Source: Lunularia cruciata (Eukaryota > Streptophyta > Marchantiopsida > Lunulariales > Lunulariaceae). From it: 64,000 nucleotides of DNA. The translations under genes were made by a program, and so were the position numbers. The stretch spans positions 14,947,001-15,011,000 of the forward strand of contig OX419758.1 of NCBI GenBank assembly GCA_948567375.1, read 5' to 3'. Shown here in pieces: positions 9,840 to 21,353 of the stretch. Under the pieces are notes generated by a model. That model worked only from the letters and a program-made list of their open reading frames with translations, did not search any database and was not told the DNA's origin. Each line of letters starts with the position of its first letter. The first letter of the stretch is position 1.

Positions 9840-12180
9840 TGCGCAAAGATCCCGAAAGGCAACCTCACAATTGATTGTTGTGAATGGAATCCTACAAGGT
9901 AATCAAGTGAGAGTATTAATAGATCCAAGAGCAACAGAGAATTTCTTGTCTCGCTCTGTTGCAATCAGATTGGGAATGGATCTAAAGAGAGATGGAAGTG
10001 AAGAAGTAGAGTTACCAAATGGGCAAACGGAGAGGATTGAATCATTACCAAGACGGGTAACCCTCTCTGTAGGAGAATATCAGGAAGCAATTGAGTGGCG
10101 AGTGATACAGTTAGCCCATTATGATGCAATTTTAGGCATGCTATGGATGGAGCAGTACAACCCAATGGTGGATTGGAGGAAGAAAGTAGTGAGAACCCAC
10201 CAATGGTCAATCATTGGGGTTAAAGAAAAATCACAGAGGCAGAAACTGCCTCTATATGTCGTAGGGACGACAACTGTCTGTAAGACCGATAGATGTTTTT
10301 TGGGTCTAATAAGAGAAGTCCAGAGTGCACAACTCACAGGACAAATTCCTGAGAAATTGAAGGATGTGGTGGATGAGTTTCAAGATGTCTTTCCCGATGA
10401 TCTACCCTCAAGATTACCACCTAAAAGGCGAGTAGATCACAAAATAGAGACACTCCCGGGGAAGACACCTCCTTGTAAGGCCCCATATCGCCTATCACCT
10501 CATGAGTTGGAAGAGTGTAAGACTCAAATTGAGGAGATGCTACAAAAAGGGTTCATCCAACCTAGCGTATCACCATATGGGGCCCCTGTCTTGCTTGTGA
10601 AGAAGAAGGATGGTACAATGCGCATGTGCATTGACTATCGGGGTCTCAATCAGCAAATAGTGAAGAACAAATACCCCTTACCTCGCATGGATGACCTGTT
10701 TGATCAACTCCATGGAGCGAGATACTTCACCAAACTGGACTTGCGGAGCGGTTACAATCAAATCCAAATTGTAGAGGAGGATGTGTACAAAACTGCTTTT
10801 CGAACCAGGTATGGCCACTTTGAGTATCTTGTGATGCCTTTTGGCCTCACCAATGCGCCTGCCACTTTCATGCGCACCACCATTCTAGCGGAATGTCATG
10901 ATTCGGCCATTGTAGCTCATGTTAGAGTGGACAAGACCTTGGAGGCAGTCAAGCGCCATTACTATTGGCCAAAGATGAGCAACGATGTGATGGACTATGT
11001 GCGCAGCTGCCTACTTTGTCAACAGAACAAAGCTTCTAATCAAGCTCCTGCAGGGCTCCTTCAACCTCTTCCCACTCCTACCCAACGTTGGGAACAAGTG
11101 AGTATGGATCTCGTTTGTGAATTACCCAAGACCACCTCAGGGTTTGACTCCATTGTGGTCTTTGTGGACCGGCTCAGCAAAATGATTCATGTACGCCCTA
11201 CCACCAAGAAAGTGACCGCTCCACAACTAGCTCAACTATACTTAGATGCAGTCTTTGCTCACCATGGCTTATCTAGAGTACTCATCACCGATAGAGGCAC
11301 CCAATTCACCAGTTTGTTTTGGCGAACACTCTTTGGGTTCTTCAAAACCAAGTTGGCCATGTCTACAGCTTACCACCCACAAACAGATGGCCAAACAAAG
11401 CGGGCTAATTGCACGATTGAAGACATGTTACGCGGCTTTACCTTAGAAGAGCAAGAGAGGTGGGACACCCTACTACCGTTGGTGGAATTTGCTTACAACA
11501 ATTCAGTGAATGCCTCCACCCATGTCACTCCGTTCTTCCTCATGTATGGTGAGCATCCCTTCACACCTTCTAGCTTGATGAAGATCCGTCCAGTGACTAC
11601 CAAGGTTGATGCAGTCAACACATTTGTTTCTAGAATCCAACAAGGTGTGGAGAGCGCCAAGCACAGGTTACAGATTGCGCAAAATTGACAAAAGCAGTAT
11701 GCTGATGCACACCGTAGGCATATGGAGTTCAATGTTGGGGATCAAGTGTGGCTATTGACAACCAACCTCACATTAGTTGGATCTCATAAGCTCAGACCTC
11801 GTTTTATTGGGCCTTTCTCGATTCTTTGTCGCATCGGCGCTGTGGCCTATCACCTTGAGCTACCACCACACATGAAGATCCATCCAGTGTTCCATGTCTC
11901 CCTATTACGTAGATATGCTCCCCGATCAGGCCAAGGTACTTCCACACAGGACATTCGACCTTGTCCGACAGTCATTGATGGCATAGAGGAATATGAAGTA
12001 GAGCGGATTCTCCAAAAGCGCATGCGTGGTACTCGCCATCCGCGGGTGGAATATCTAGTACAATGGAAAGGTTACCCTCTCTATGAAGCAACCTGGGAAC
12101 CCGCTGCCAATTTGGCACATGCACCGGTGTTGGTGCAAGCATTTGAGCAACAATTGCACAACGAGGACGTTGCGTCTTAA
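9840..12180 (+). pseudogene. GypB-1 pol with RT fused to integrase
   Basis: An unusually long open frame (9871-11688, 605 codons) plus 11689-12180 in the same frame after one TGA. From 9871: protease (residues 1-100) with active site changed from DSG to DPR at 18-20; RT fingers and motif A (TKLDLRSGY, Asp 290); then at residue 334 the frame jumps from NAPATFM into the integrase zinc region ([13 protein letters not shown]). YxDD and all of RNase H are missing. The integrase core follows, but its catalytic glutamate is lysine (11398-11400). After the TGA at 11686-11688 come the C-terminal barrel and a chromodomain (EYEVERIL, then YLVQWKGYPLYEATWEP, about 11986-12114). It cannot replicate by itself. 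Confidence 0.85.
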
Positions 12181-12193
12181 AAGGAGAGAGGTC
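12179..12193 (+). other. polypurine tract of GypB-1
   Basis: AAAAGGAGAGAGG directly precedes the middle LTR and would prime plus-strand synthesis. The same tract is at about 17820-17834 before the last LTR and, damaged and reversed, near 58503-58520. Confidence 0.75.
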
Positions 12194-12931
12194 TGTAATA
12201 CCAAGGGTTAGCCATATGATCTAGATGTGAAATTTGGTTTGGTAACATCTAGAATGATTTTATACATGATGGTCAAAATAGATCAGATAGAAGTATCACC
12301 AAAAGAGTACTTCTACTAATAGGGCAGAAACCGAAATAGACTTGAGAACCTTAGAACCAATAGCTAGACATATGATTTAAAGGTGAGAATTGGTTTGGTA
12401 ACATCTGGAAGGATGTTACACATGATGGACTAAACAGATCAGAAAGAGGTATCACCAAAAGGGGACTTCTACTAATAGAGTAGGAACCGAAATATGCCTG
12501 AAATCTTTGAAGGCAATTTCGGAGGCCTAAACGGATGAATTAGGCCTCAAAAATGTGCAGATTCCTTCCCAACGGGAGAAATGTTGGCCTTCCCTCCCCC
12601 CTGGTTTGTCTCGTCAAGAGCTTTCCAATGGTACCTTACTCATGTGATTCTTAGATTCCTACAGGAAGATTCCCTAAAAGATTCCCTCCGGTCAAAGCTC
12701 GTTTGACCAACCAGATAGGACCTAGACCAGATAGGTCACCCATCCAAGTCAGTAATCCAAGGGTGGAGCTTGCTGACATGTCACCTATCTATGTCCCTAA
12801 TCCTATGGTGGAGCTTCCTTGGAGGAGATCCTCTTTGTCTATATAATAAAGAGAAGGTGCTCCCTTGGGGCATGGAATGTTTGAGTGTGCAATCTGTGTT
12901 TTCTCTCTTCTCTTGTCCTCAGAGTATTACA
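12194..12931 (+). repeat. GypB array LTR 2 (shared middle LTR)
   Basis: 738 bp with the same ends, U3 duplication, TATA (12840-12848) and facing W-box cores (12690-12696 and 12702-12708) as LTR 1. It is joined directly to a sequence that corresponds to position 8310 of internal 1, so the primer site is missing on its right. Confidence 0.9.
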
Positions 12932-12935
12932 GCAG

Positions 12936-13067
12936 ATGAGAGTATTGCTAGTTTATCACTTTGGTGCGAAATTCATGGACAGAGTGATGAACTCACCAAA
13001 CCCGGTGATTCTACCTATGGTGATACATGACAGAGAGTGGGATTTGACGATCTACATTCTATTATGA
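12936..13067 (+). pseudogene. GypB-2 leader ORF 1, truncated
   Basis: Only the C-terminal 43 residues remain (MRVLLVYHFGAKFMDRVM at the start), because about 226 bp after the middle LTR are missing. The remaining part closely matches 8314-8445. Confidence 0.55.
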
Positions 13068-13071
13068 TAAT

Positions 13072-13275
13072 ATGGATATGAATGTCCCAAATCCTCTCCC
13101 TTTCAACACTCAAGTAGAAATCCGTTATGTAGTGAGGCCGAAATTGATGTTTAGAGATTTTGTGGTTAGGAATTTTGGTGAGGAGTATTATCAACAAGTG
13201 ATAGCTTCTGAGGTCCCAATGGTAGTTCTGATAGTTCGTGCGCCTTGCAGAGTGATTATATTGACTCTGTATTGA
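13072..13275 (+). CDS. GypB-2 leader ORF 2 (67 aa), function unknown
   Basis: A 67-residue open frame nearly identical to 8450-8653, the only visible change being serine to cysteine near the C-terminus. It sits four bases after the truncated leader ORF 1 and 33 bases before gag. Confidence 0.5.
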   Translation: MDMNVPNPLPFNTQVEIRYVVRPKLMFRDFVVRNFGEEYYQQVIASEVPMVVLIVRAPCRVIILTLY

Positions 13276-13308
13276 AGTAGACGTTAGCAATTGGGTGTTG
13301 CAAGAACC

Positions 13309-14397
13309 ATGGATCCGCAGTTGCAAGAGCTGGTGCAAGGAATGCAAGGGATGTTGAATGAATTTCGAGAGATTAAGATGACCATGGAGACATTGCAAAG
13401 TCAAGTGCAGATCCTCAGGAACGATCAAGCCATGCAAGAAGAAGAGCCGTCTCAACACCCAATACCTGCGACTGAAGTACTTGGAGAGGCACCCGTGCCT
13501 ACGAACCCTATCAATGATGAAGCCACATTGCTACTCCGGATGAAGAAGACCTGCAACATCGAGGCTTACAAGGGGTAGCGTACGATGGGAGTAGTGGAGA
13601 ATTGGATCTCGAGAATGAATCGATATTTTTGATTGTTCTCAACAGAGATCACAGAGCATGCTGCAGGCGTGTTTGCATGTGGGTACTTGACCGATAAAGC
13701 CCTCACATGGTATGATGCTTGGGAACGATCCATGCTAGCAGAGAGAAGGGAGGTCACATGGACAGCAATGCAAGAAGGACTGCTCAAGAATTTCCAATCG
13801 ATGGATTTTGTGCAGATGGCTCGAACCCGACTATGGGGATTGAGACAAAAGAATAGCGTACAAGAGTATGTGGAGGCATTTCTGGATCTACAAGTCGCAA
13901 TTACCAACATGAGTCCAGCAGAGGCTCTCGACAATTTCAAACGAGGGTTAAAAGAGCGGATTCGCCAAGAAGTCATGGTGCAAAACCCTCACATGGTATT
14001 TGAAGCTATTGCTTGTGCGCAGAGAATAGCCGGAGCATTAGGTGGAGGTGAAGGAGTAGTTCCACCTCAACATTATCGGGCAGAAATGCCACACATGGGT
14101 GGACCAGTACCGATGGAATTGGGCAACCTTTGATTCCGGGATCGAGGAGCATGGCCGCTTCAAGGAGAGCGGGGACGGGTAGAAGAACAAAGAGATGGAG
14201 TCCCACGAGGAGAAGGGACTCGAGGAGAACAACGCCATTGTTACAATTGTGACCGTATTGGACACATATCTACCAATTGTCGCACTCGTTTCCCTAGAGG
14301 CCCTCAGCCTTCGTACAGGTGATCTTTGAACAACATGGAGAGGCACATTGAAGAGGAGGAGGTGGAAACCACTTCGGAAAACAAAGATCACCAGTAA
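13309..14397 (+). pseudogene. GypB-2 gag
   Basis: Same organisation as the first gag. Stops: TAG at 13576-13578 (a glutamine codon in copy 1), the shared TGA at 13630-13632, and TGA at 14131-14133. The zinc knuckle is complete here as CYNCDRIGHISTNC, with glycine changed to aspartate inside. The changes are mostly C-to-T type, as expected for methylated cytosine decay. Confidence 0.8.
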
Positions 14398-14479
14398 ATG
14401 TACCTCACGGCCTTACTGGCTCAATAAGGAAGCAGAGAAGCGAGGGAAGGAAGAAGAATAATGCGCAAAGATCCCGAAA

Positions 14480-17400
14480 GGCAACCTCACAATTGATTGT
14501 CGTGAATGGAATCCTAGAAGGTAATCAAGTGAGAGTATTAATAGATCCAAGAGCAACAGAGAATTTCTTGTCTCGCTCTGTTGCAATAAGCTTGGGAATG
14601 GATCTAGAGAGAGATGGAAGTGAAGAAGTAGAGTTACCAAATGGGCAAACAGAGAGGATTGAATTATTACCTAGACGAGTAACCCTCTCTGTAGGAGAAT
14701 ATCAGGAAGCAATTGAGTGGCGAGTGATACAGTTAGCCCGTTATGATGCAATTTTAGGCATGCCATGGATGGAGCAGTACAACCCAATGGTGGATTGGAG
14801 GAAAAAAGTAGTGAGAAACCACCAATGGTCAATCATTGGGGTTAAAGAAAAATCACTCAGGCAGAAACTGCCTCTATATGTCATAGGGACGACAACTGTC
14901 TGTAAGACCGATAGATGTTTTCTGGGTCTAATAAAAGAAGTCCAGAGTGCACAACTCACAGGACAAATTTCTGAGAAATTGAAGGATGTGGTGGATGAGT
15001 TTCAAGATGTCTTTCCCGATGATCTACTCTCAGGATTACCACCTAAAAGGCGAGTAGATCACAAAATAAAGACACTCCCGGGGAAGACACCTCCTTGTAA
15101 GGCCCCATATCGCCTATCACCTCATGAGTTGGAAGAGTGTAAGACTTAAATTGAGGAGATGCTACAAAAAGGGTTCATCCAACCTAGCGTATCACCATAT
15201 GGGGCCCCTATCTTGTTTGTGAAGAAGAAGGATGGTACAATGCGCATGTGCATTGACTATCGGGGTCTCAATCAGCAAACAGTGAAGAACAAATACCCCT
15301 TACCTCGCATGGATGACCTGTTTGATCAACTCCATGGAGCGAGATACTTCACCAAACTGGACTTGCGGAGCGGTTGCAATCAAATCCAAATTGTAGAGGA
15401 GGATGTGTACAAAACTGCCTTTCGAACCAGGTATGGCCACTTTGAGTATCTTGTGATGCCTTTTGGCCTCACCAATGCGCCTGCCACTTTCATGAGCCTA
15501 ATGAATGACATATTTCGTCCATACTTGGATAAGTCTGTTATCGTCTTCTTGGATGATATCTTAGTATATAGTAGCACGATGATAGAACACAAACAACATC
15601 TACGAGAGGTCCTCCAGATTCTAAGACAGAATCAATTGTACGCCAAAATCTCAAAGTGTGAGTTTGGCAAGTCTGAAGTAGACTACTTAGGGCATAGAGT
15701 AAGTGCAGAGGGCATTCAAGTATTGACAGATAAAATAGAGGTCATTCAAAAATGGAGTGCCCCATGAGATCAGACTCAACTTAAGAGCTTCTTGGGGTTG
15801 ACGGGATTCTATCGTAGATTTGTCAAGGACTTCTCCAAGGTTGCATAGCCTTTAACGGCACTACTTGGCAAGGGGAAGAAGTGGACATGGGGAACTGCAC
15901 AAGAGTTGGCCTTTCAAGAATTGAAGGCCGCCTTGCTACATGCACCAATCTTGAAGTGGTATGACCCAAAACGTCCAATCAAGTTGGCTACGGATGCATC
16001 AGGCGTAGTAATAGGAGCAGTCCTACAACAAGAGTGGCATGACGGATGGCATCCAATTGCATATTTCTCTCAAAAGTTGTTACCGGTAGAGCGCAACTAC
16101 CATACCACAGAACAAGAAGAGCTGGCCATCGTTCTAGCAACCAAGCATTGGAAGCACTACCTGGGCGAGAAGGCATTTGTAGTAGAGACAGACCACAAAC
16201 CTCTAGTCTACCTCGAGACGCAGAAGGATCTATCTCGTCGCCAAATTTGGTGGGCAGAGTGGCGACAATGCTTCAACATGACAATCACCTACCTAGAAGG
16301 TAAGAAGCAACTTGCAGATGCATTCACCCGCATGCAATGGCCAACAACTTGGCGGTAGAGGTTAAGATTAACACTGAATTCTGGCAAGAGATTCTAGCTG
16401 CTACAAAAATTGATCCACAGATTGTAGAAGCGCAATCGTCCAAAGGTGTCACCAGCACCCAAGGACTCACCTTTTGGGAGGGCCGATTGTGGATCCCAAA
16501 TGTCCCAAAATTACGCACCACCATTCTAGCGGAATGTCATGATTCGGCCATTGCAGCTCATGTTAGAGTGGACAAGACCTTGGAGGCAGTCAAGCGCCAT
16601 TACTATTGGCCCAAGATGAGCAACGACGTGATGGACTATGTGCATAGCTGTCTACTTTGTCAACAAAACAAAGCTTCTAATCAAGCTCCTGCAGGGCTCC
16701 TTCAACCTCTTCCCACTCCTACCCAACGTTGTGAACAAGTGAGTATGGATCTCGTTTGTGAATTACCCAAGACCACCTCAGGGTTTGACTCCATTGTGGT
16801 CTTTGTGGACCGGCTCAGCAAAATGATTCATGTATGCCCTACCACCAAGGAGGTGACCGCTCCACAACTAGCTCAACTATACTTAGATGCAGTCTTTGCT
16901 CACCATGGCTTCTCTAGAGTACTCATCACCGATAGAGGCACCCAATTCACCAGTTTGTTTTGGCGAACACTCTTTGGGTTCTTCAAAACCAAGTTGGCCA
17001 TGTCTACAGCTTACCACCCACAAACATATGGCCAAATAGAGCGGGCTAATTGCACAATTGAAGACATGTTACGCGGCTTCACCTTAGAAGAGCAAGAGAG
17101 GTGGGACACCCTACTACCGTTGGTGGAATTCGCTTACAAAAATTCAGTGAATGCCTCCACCCATGTCACTCCGTTCTTCCTCATGTATGGTGAGCATCCC
17201 TTCACACCTTCTAGCTTGATGAAGATCCGTCCAGTGACTACCAAGGTTGATGCAGTCAACACATTTGTTTCTAGAATCCAACAAGGTGTGGAGAGCGCCA
17301 AGCACGGGTTATAGATTGCACAAAATTGACAAAAGTAGTATGATGATGCACATCATAGGCACATGGAGTTCAATGTTGGGGATCAAGTGTGGCTATTGAC

Positions 17401-17821
17401 AACCAACCTCACATTAGTTGGATCTCGTAAGCTCAGACCTCGTTTTATTGGGCCTTTCTCGATTCTTTGTCGCATCGGTGCTGTGGCCTATCACCTTGAG
17501 CTACCACCACACATGAAGATCCATCCAGTGTTCCATGTCTCCCTATTACGCAGATATGCTCCTCGATCAGGCCAAGGTACTTCCACACAGGACATTCGAC
17601 CTTGTCCGACAGTCATTGATGGCATAGAGGAATATGAAGTGGAGCGGATTCTCCAAAAGCGCATGCGTGGTACTCGCCATCCGTGGGTGGAATATCTAGT
17701 ATAATGGAAAGGTTACCCTCTCTATGAAGCAACCTGGGAACCCGCTGCCAATTTGGCACATGCACCGGTGTTGGTGCAAGCATTTGAGCAACAATTGCAA
17801 AACGAGGACGTTGCGTCTTAA
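14480..17821 (+). pseudogene. GypB-2 pol (protease, RT, RNase H, integrase, chromodomain)
   Basis: This copy keeps what copy 1 lost. Protease active site is again DPR. RT is complete in domain content, with FLDD at 15546-15557 and [14 protein letters not shown] before it. RNase H (about 15906-16330) includes TDASG and TDHKPLVYLE. Integrase has its zinc region ([19 protein letters not shown]), a core with TDRGTQF, and the catalytic glutamate (GQIERAN). The chromodomain is at about 17625-17755. Stops at 15147-15149, 15765-15767 and 17702-17704, TAG at about 15848, and the family-wide TGA at 17327-17329 break it. A one-base loss near 16333 shifts RNase H out of frame with integrase. Confidence 0.85.
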
Positions 17822-17834
17822 AAGGAGAGAGGTC

Positions 17835-18574
17835 TGTAATACCAAGGCTTAGCCATATGATCTAGATGTGAAATTCGGTTTGGTAACATCTAGAATGATT
17901 TTATACAGGATGGTCAAAATAGATCAGATAGAAGTATCACCAAAAGAGTACTTCTACTAATAGAGCAGAAACTGAAATATACTTGAGAACCTTAGAACCA
18001 ATAGCTAGACATATGATTTAAAGGTGAAAATTGGTTTGGTAACATCTGGAAGGATGTTACACATGATGGACTAAACAGATCAGAAAGAGGTATCACCAAA
18101 AGGGGACTTCTACTAATAGAGTAGGAACCGAAATATGCCTGAAATCTTTAAAGGCAATTTCGGAGGCCTAAACGGATGAATTAGGCCTCAAAAATGTGCA
18201 GATTCCCCCCCCTAATGGAGGAAAGGCTGGCCTTCCCTCCTCCCTGGTTTGTCTCATCAAGAGCTTTCCAACGGTACCTTACTCATGTGATTCTTAGATT
18301 CCTACAGGAAGATTCCCTAAAAGATTCCCTCCGATCAAAGCTCGTTTGACCAACCAGATAGGACCTAGACCAGACAGGTCACCCATCCAAGTAAGTAATC
18401 CAAGGGTGGAGCTTGCTGACATGTCACCTATCTGTGTCCCTAATCCTATGGTGGAGCTTCCTTGGAGGAGATCCTCTTTGTCTATATAATAAAGAGAAGG
18501 TGCTCCCTTGGGGCATGGAATGTTTGAGTGTGCAATCTGTATTTTCTCTCTTCTCTTGTCCTTGGAGTATTACA
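17835..18574 (+). repeat. GypB array LTR 3 (3' LTR)
   Basis: 740 bp, TGTAATA...TATTACA, very similar to LTRs 1 and 2. One of the two W-box cores is altered here (GATCAAA). The TATA is at 18483-18491. It ends where the older interrupted GypB LTR resumes. Confidence 0.9.
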
Positions 18575-19172
18575 AGACTTGAAAACCTTAGAACCAATAG
18601 TTAGACATATGATTTAAAGGTGAGAATTGGTTTGGTAATATCTAGAAGGATGTTACATATAATATAGTAAGTAGATTAACAAGATGTATCACAAACATAG
18701 GACTTCTACTAATAGGGTAGGAACTGAAATATGCCAAAAATCTTTAAAGGCAATTTTGGAGACCTAAATAAATGAATTAGGCCTCAAAAACTTACAAATT
18801 TCTCCCTAGAAAATAATAGATTGGCCTTCCCTCCCCTTGAATTATCTCATTGGAAGCTTTCCAATGGTACCTCAAACACGTGATTATGAGATTCCTCCAA
18901 GAATATTCCCTAAAAGATTCCCTCCGGTCAAAGCTTATTTGACTAACCAGATAGGAGCAAGACCAACATGTCACCCATCCAAGTAAGTAATCCAAGGGTG
19001 GAGCTTGCTGACATGTCACATATCTATGTGTCCAATCTTATGGTGGAGCTTCCTTGGAGGAGATCCTCTTTGTCTATATAATAAAGAGAAGGTGATCCAC
19101 TGGGGCATCGGAGTTGAGTGTGAAACTTGTGTTTGTGTGTTTCTTTTTCCCTACTATCCTTGCAACATTACA

Positions 19173-20920
19173 ATATGCCACCAAGGTATGGAGTCATTAT
19201 CTCTTGGGAGAATAAGTGATCATGCAAACCGATCACAAACCCTTGTTGTAGACATTACATTTGGAACACATGAAAAGTCAACATCATTGATGGAAGGAGC
19301 AACTCCAATTTTGTAATATAAAACTTGAGTAGAAACTGGGTTGGTTCCATGTCATCCCTAATGCCCTGTCATGATGACCTGATTTGAAGTCTCTTCCTCT
19401 CATCATGGAAACCATTACAATTGTATGAATCGACTTCAAGATCCAAAATGAGTTTAGGTCAGCTCTATAACAAGATCCATTCTTTTAGATAGTACATGGT
19501 CATCTTGCAACATGCAACAAGGAGCACAATGCATTCTCTTTCAAAGAAGGCCTTCTATTCCATGAGGACCAAATATATGTTCTAGCCAAGTGTGATCTCT
19601 GACTTGTGTGTCTCCAAGAAGCCCATGACTTACCAATTGTTGGTCACATGGGTGTGGACAAGACTTTGGGTAACCTCTATCACCAATGGTGGTGGCCCAA
19701 CATGGCACAAGATGTTTGAGAGTTTATCCAATTGTATGAGAGCTACCAACGTAACAAGGCCAACAACCAAAAACCAAGTGGACTCCTTCAACCACTCCCA
19801 TTCTCTTTGCTCGATGGGACCACATGAACTAGGATCTCATTACATCCTTACCCAAGACAAAGCAAGGTCACATAGCGATAGTGGTGTTTGTGGATAAGCT
19901 TAGTAAACAAATCCATTTGGACCAACCTTTGATATAGTGGATATTCCAACATTGGTGTAGATCTATTTTGTCATTGTCTTCAAGCATCATGGGATGTCTT
20001 GTGTACTCATCTCTGATTGTGATCCTTGTTCATTGGGAAATTTTGGCAAACATTCTTTTAGATACTCGGTACCAAGCTTGCCTTGTCCACGGCCTATCAT
20101 CCTCAAAATGATGGGCAGATTGAACATGTAAATTGCACCTTGAAAGATATACTTTGTGCCTTTATCATCCACTATACCAATTGGGATGAATATCTTGTAG
20201 TTGTGGAGTTTACATACAATAATTCCAAACATGCAAGCACCATATTCTCTTTTTTCTTCATCAATTTTGACCAAGATCCACTTGTTTCAGATTTCTTTCT
20301 TGCTCCTCCTCCATCTCATGTCCCTCACACTTCTACCTTCTTGACCACCATATTCCAATCCCTCCAACAAACCAAATCTCATCTCCTTGTTGTTTAGAAT
20401 CATCATAAACAATATACAGACCACCATCATTATGATCTCACTTTTCAAGTTGGTGATAAGGTCATCCTCTCCTCTAGTAATCTACCCCTCCTACTTGATA
20501 CCCAAGTTAGTAAACTCGCCCCTAATTGGATAAGACACTTTGTTGTCACCCATATTATCTCTCATGTTGCTTATCTATCTGTCTTGCTTTGTCATAAGCG
20601 CATCCATCCTATCTTTCATGTTTCCAAGTTGAAACCCTTTGTTCCTAACCCATCTTCTTTTTTCTCTTGAGTTCAACCTCCTTCTCCTCCTCCTCATGTC
20701 ACTATAAATGATCATGAGGAGTATGAAGGTGATTGTATCCTTGCACGTCACCACGTTCAATGAGGCTGCTGACAACATACGGAGTACAAAATCTTTTGGG
20801 AAGGATATCCCCTTCATGATGCCATATGAGAATCTCTCTCTCATCTCCAGAATGCAAAAATGGTCATCCAAGAGTTTGAAGCTTCAATGGCGATGAGGAC
20901 ATCACCAACAAGTGGTGGGT
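19173..20920 (+). pseudogene. GypA-1 RNase H end, integrase and chromodomain
   Basis: The reading resumes with ATKVWSHYLLGE and TDHKPL (about 19177-19242), the end of RNase H. Integrase follows: zinc region with QWWWPNMAQDV (about 19683-19715) and ESYQRNKANNQKPSG, a core with IAIVVFVDKLSKQIH near 19873-19917, and YHPQNDGQIEHVNCTLKD (20092-20145), which keeps the catalytic glutamate. IHPIFHVSKLKPFVPNP (about 20600-20650) is the C-terminal barrel. A damaged chromodomain (EEYEGDCILARHH, EYKIFWEGYPLHDA) is at about 20716-20830, so GypA is also a chromovirus. A G-rich tract just before the 3' LTR may be the polypurine tract. Confidence 0.8.
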
Positions 20921-20936
20921 GGAATATGTAACAATT

Positions 20937-21353
20937 AGGAGTTTAGCAATGAAGTTAGTTAAGGCTAATAAAGGAGCAAATAGGACAAATTAACTTAGAA
21001 TATTCTAGAAGTATCTAAGGAGATTTTTGGGAAGCTTCTTGGCTAGCTTAGCTTGCACCCCAAGTACTTAGCTTCTAGTTGGAAACTTCTAAAAGCTTCC
21101 TACTAGCTTTGCTTGCAAGCTAAGTAACCAACTTCTAGAAAATAAATTTCTTGAGAAACTTCTCAATTAATTTTGCTTGCACTCCAAGAATGTGGCTCAA
21201 GGAAGCTTCTTGAGAAGCTTTTCAAGAGCCTTGTATGCTCCCTATAAATACCAAAGCCAAAGCTCATGCTAGGTATTTGGAGTTTCTCACACTCAAGTGT
21301 CCCAATATGATCTTCCATTCTCTTATTTCTCTCCCCAATCTCTATCTTTTACA
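20937..21353 (+). repeat. GypA-1 3' LTR
   Basis: 417 bp, TGTAACA...TTTTACA. Contains the three imperfect units of about 60 bp, a perfect heat-shock element at 20998-21010 and a TATA box (TATAAATA) at 21243-21250. Confidence 0.88.
20998..21010 (+). promoter_or_regulatory. heat-shock element in GypA-1 3' LTR
   Basis: GAATATTCTAGAA, three perfect alternating units, about 235 bases upstream of the LTR TATA box (21243-21250). Function inferred. Confidence 0.6.

Larger units (their letters stand above)
7346..18574 (+). mobile_element. tandem GypB chromovirus array: LTR-internal-LTR-internal-LTR
   Basis: Three same-orientation LTRs (7346-8083, 12194-12931, 17835-18574) frame two internal regions of 4110 and 4903 bp. 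The array broke an older GypB LTR; AGAC is present at 7342-7345 and again at 18575-18578, a short target duplication. Both internal regions carry leader ORFs, gag with CCHC knuckle, protease, RT, integrase and chromodomain, and are nearly identical where they overlap. Internal 1 lacks 1020 bp of RT/RNase H; internal 2 lacks about 226 bp, including the primer site. A shared middle LTR is the expected product of unequal LTR recombination or of recombination between two copies. Confidence 0.88.
7198..19172 (+). repeat. outer solo GypB LTR, split by the GypB array
   Basis: The first 148 bp are 7198-7345 and the rest is 18575-19172, together about 742 bp, matching other GypB LTRs. It starts TGTAATACC and ends CATTACA. 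Flanks are ATATA at 7193-7197 and ATATG at 19173-19177, a 5-bp duplication with one difference. Removing it rejoins the GypA-1 RNase H reading at EQLVMVYATKVWSHYL. It is visibly more diverged than the LTRs of the array inside it, which fits an older insertion. Confidence 0.82.
2546..21353 (+). mobile_element. Ty3/gypsy chromovirus GypA-1, itself split by two insertions
   Basis: The element is bounded by LTRs at 2546-2958 and 20937-21353. Both begin TGTAAC and end TTTTACA. Internal domains, in gypsy order, are leader ORF, gag, protease, RT, RNase H, integrase and chromodomain. They occupy 2959-5336, 6490-7197 and 19173-20936, about 4.85 kb once the insertions are removed, so the original element was about 5.7 kb. 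Flanks 2541-2545 (GTGAG) and 21354-21358 (ATGAA) share only the central TGA, so any target-site duplication has diverged. Many stops and frameshifts and loss of the RT catalytic aspartates show an old copy. Confidence 0.85.
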
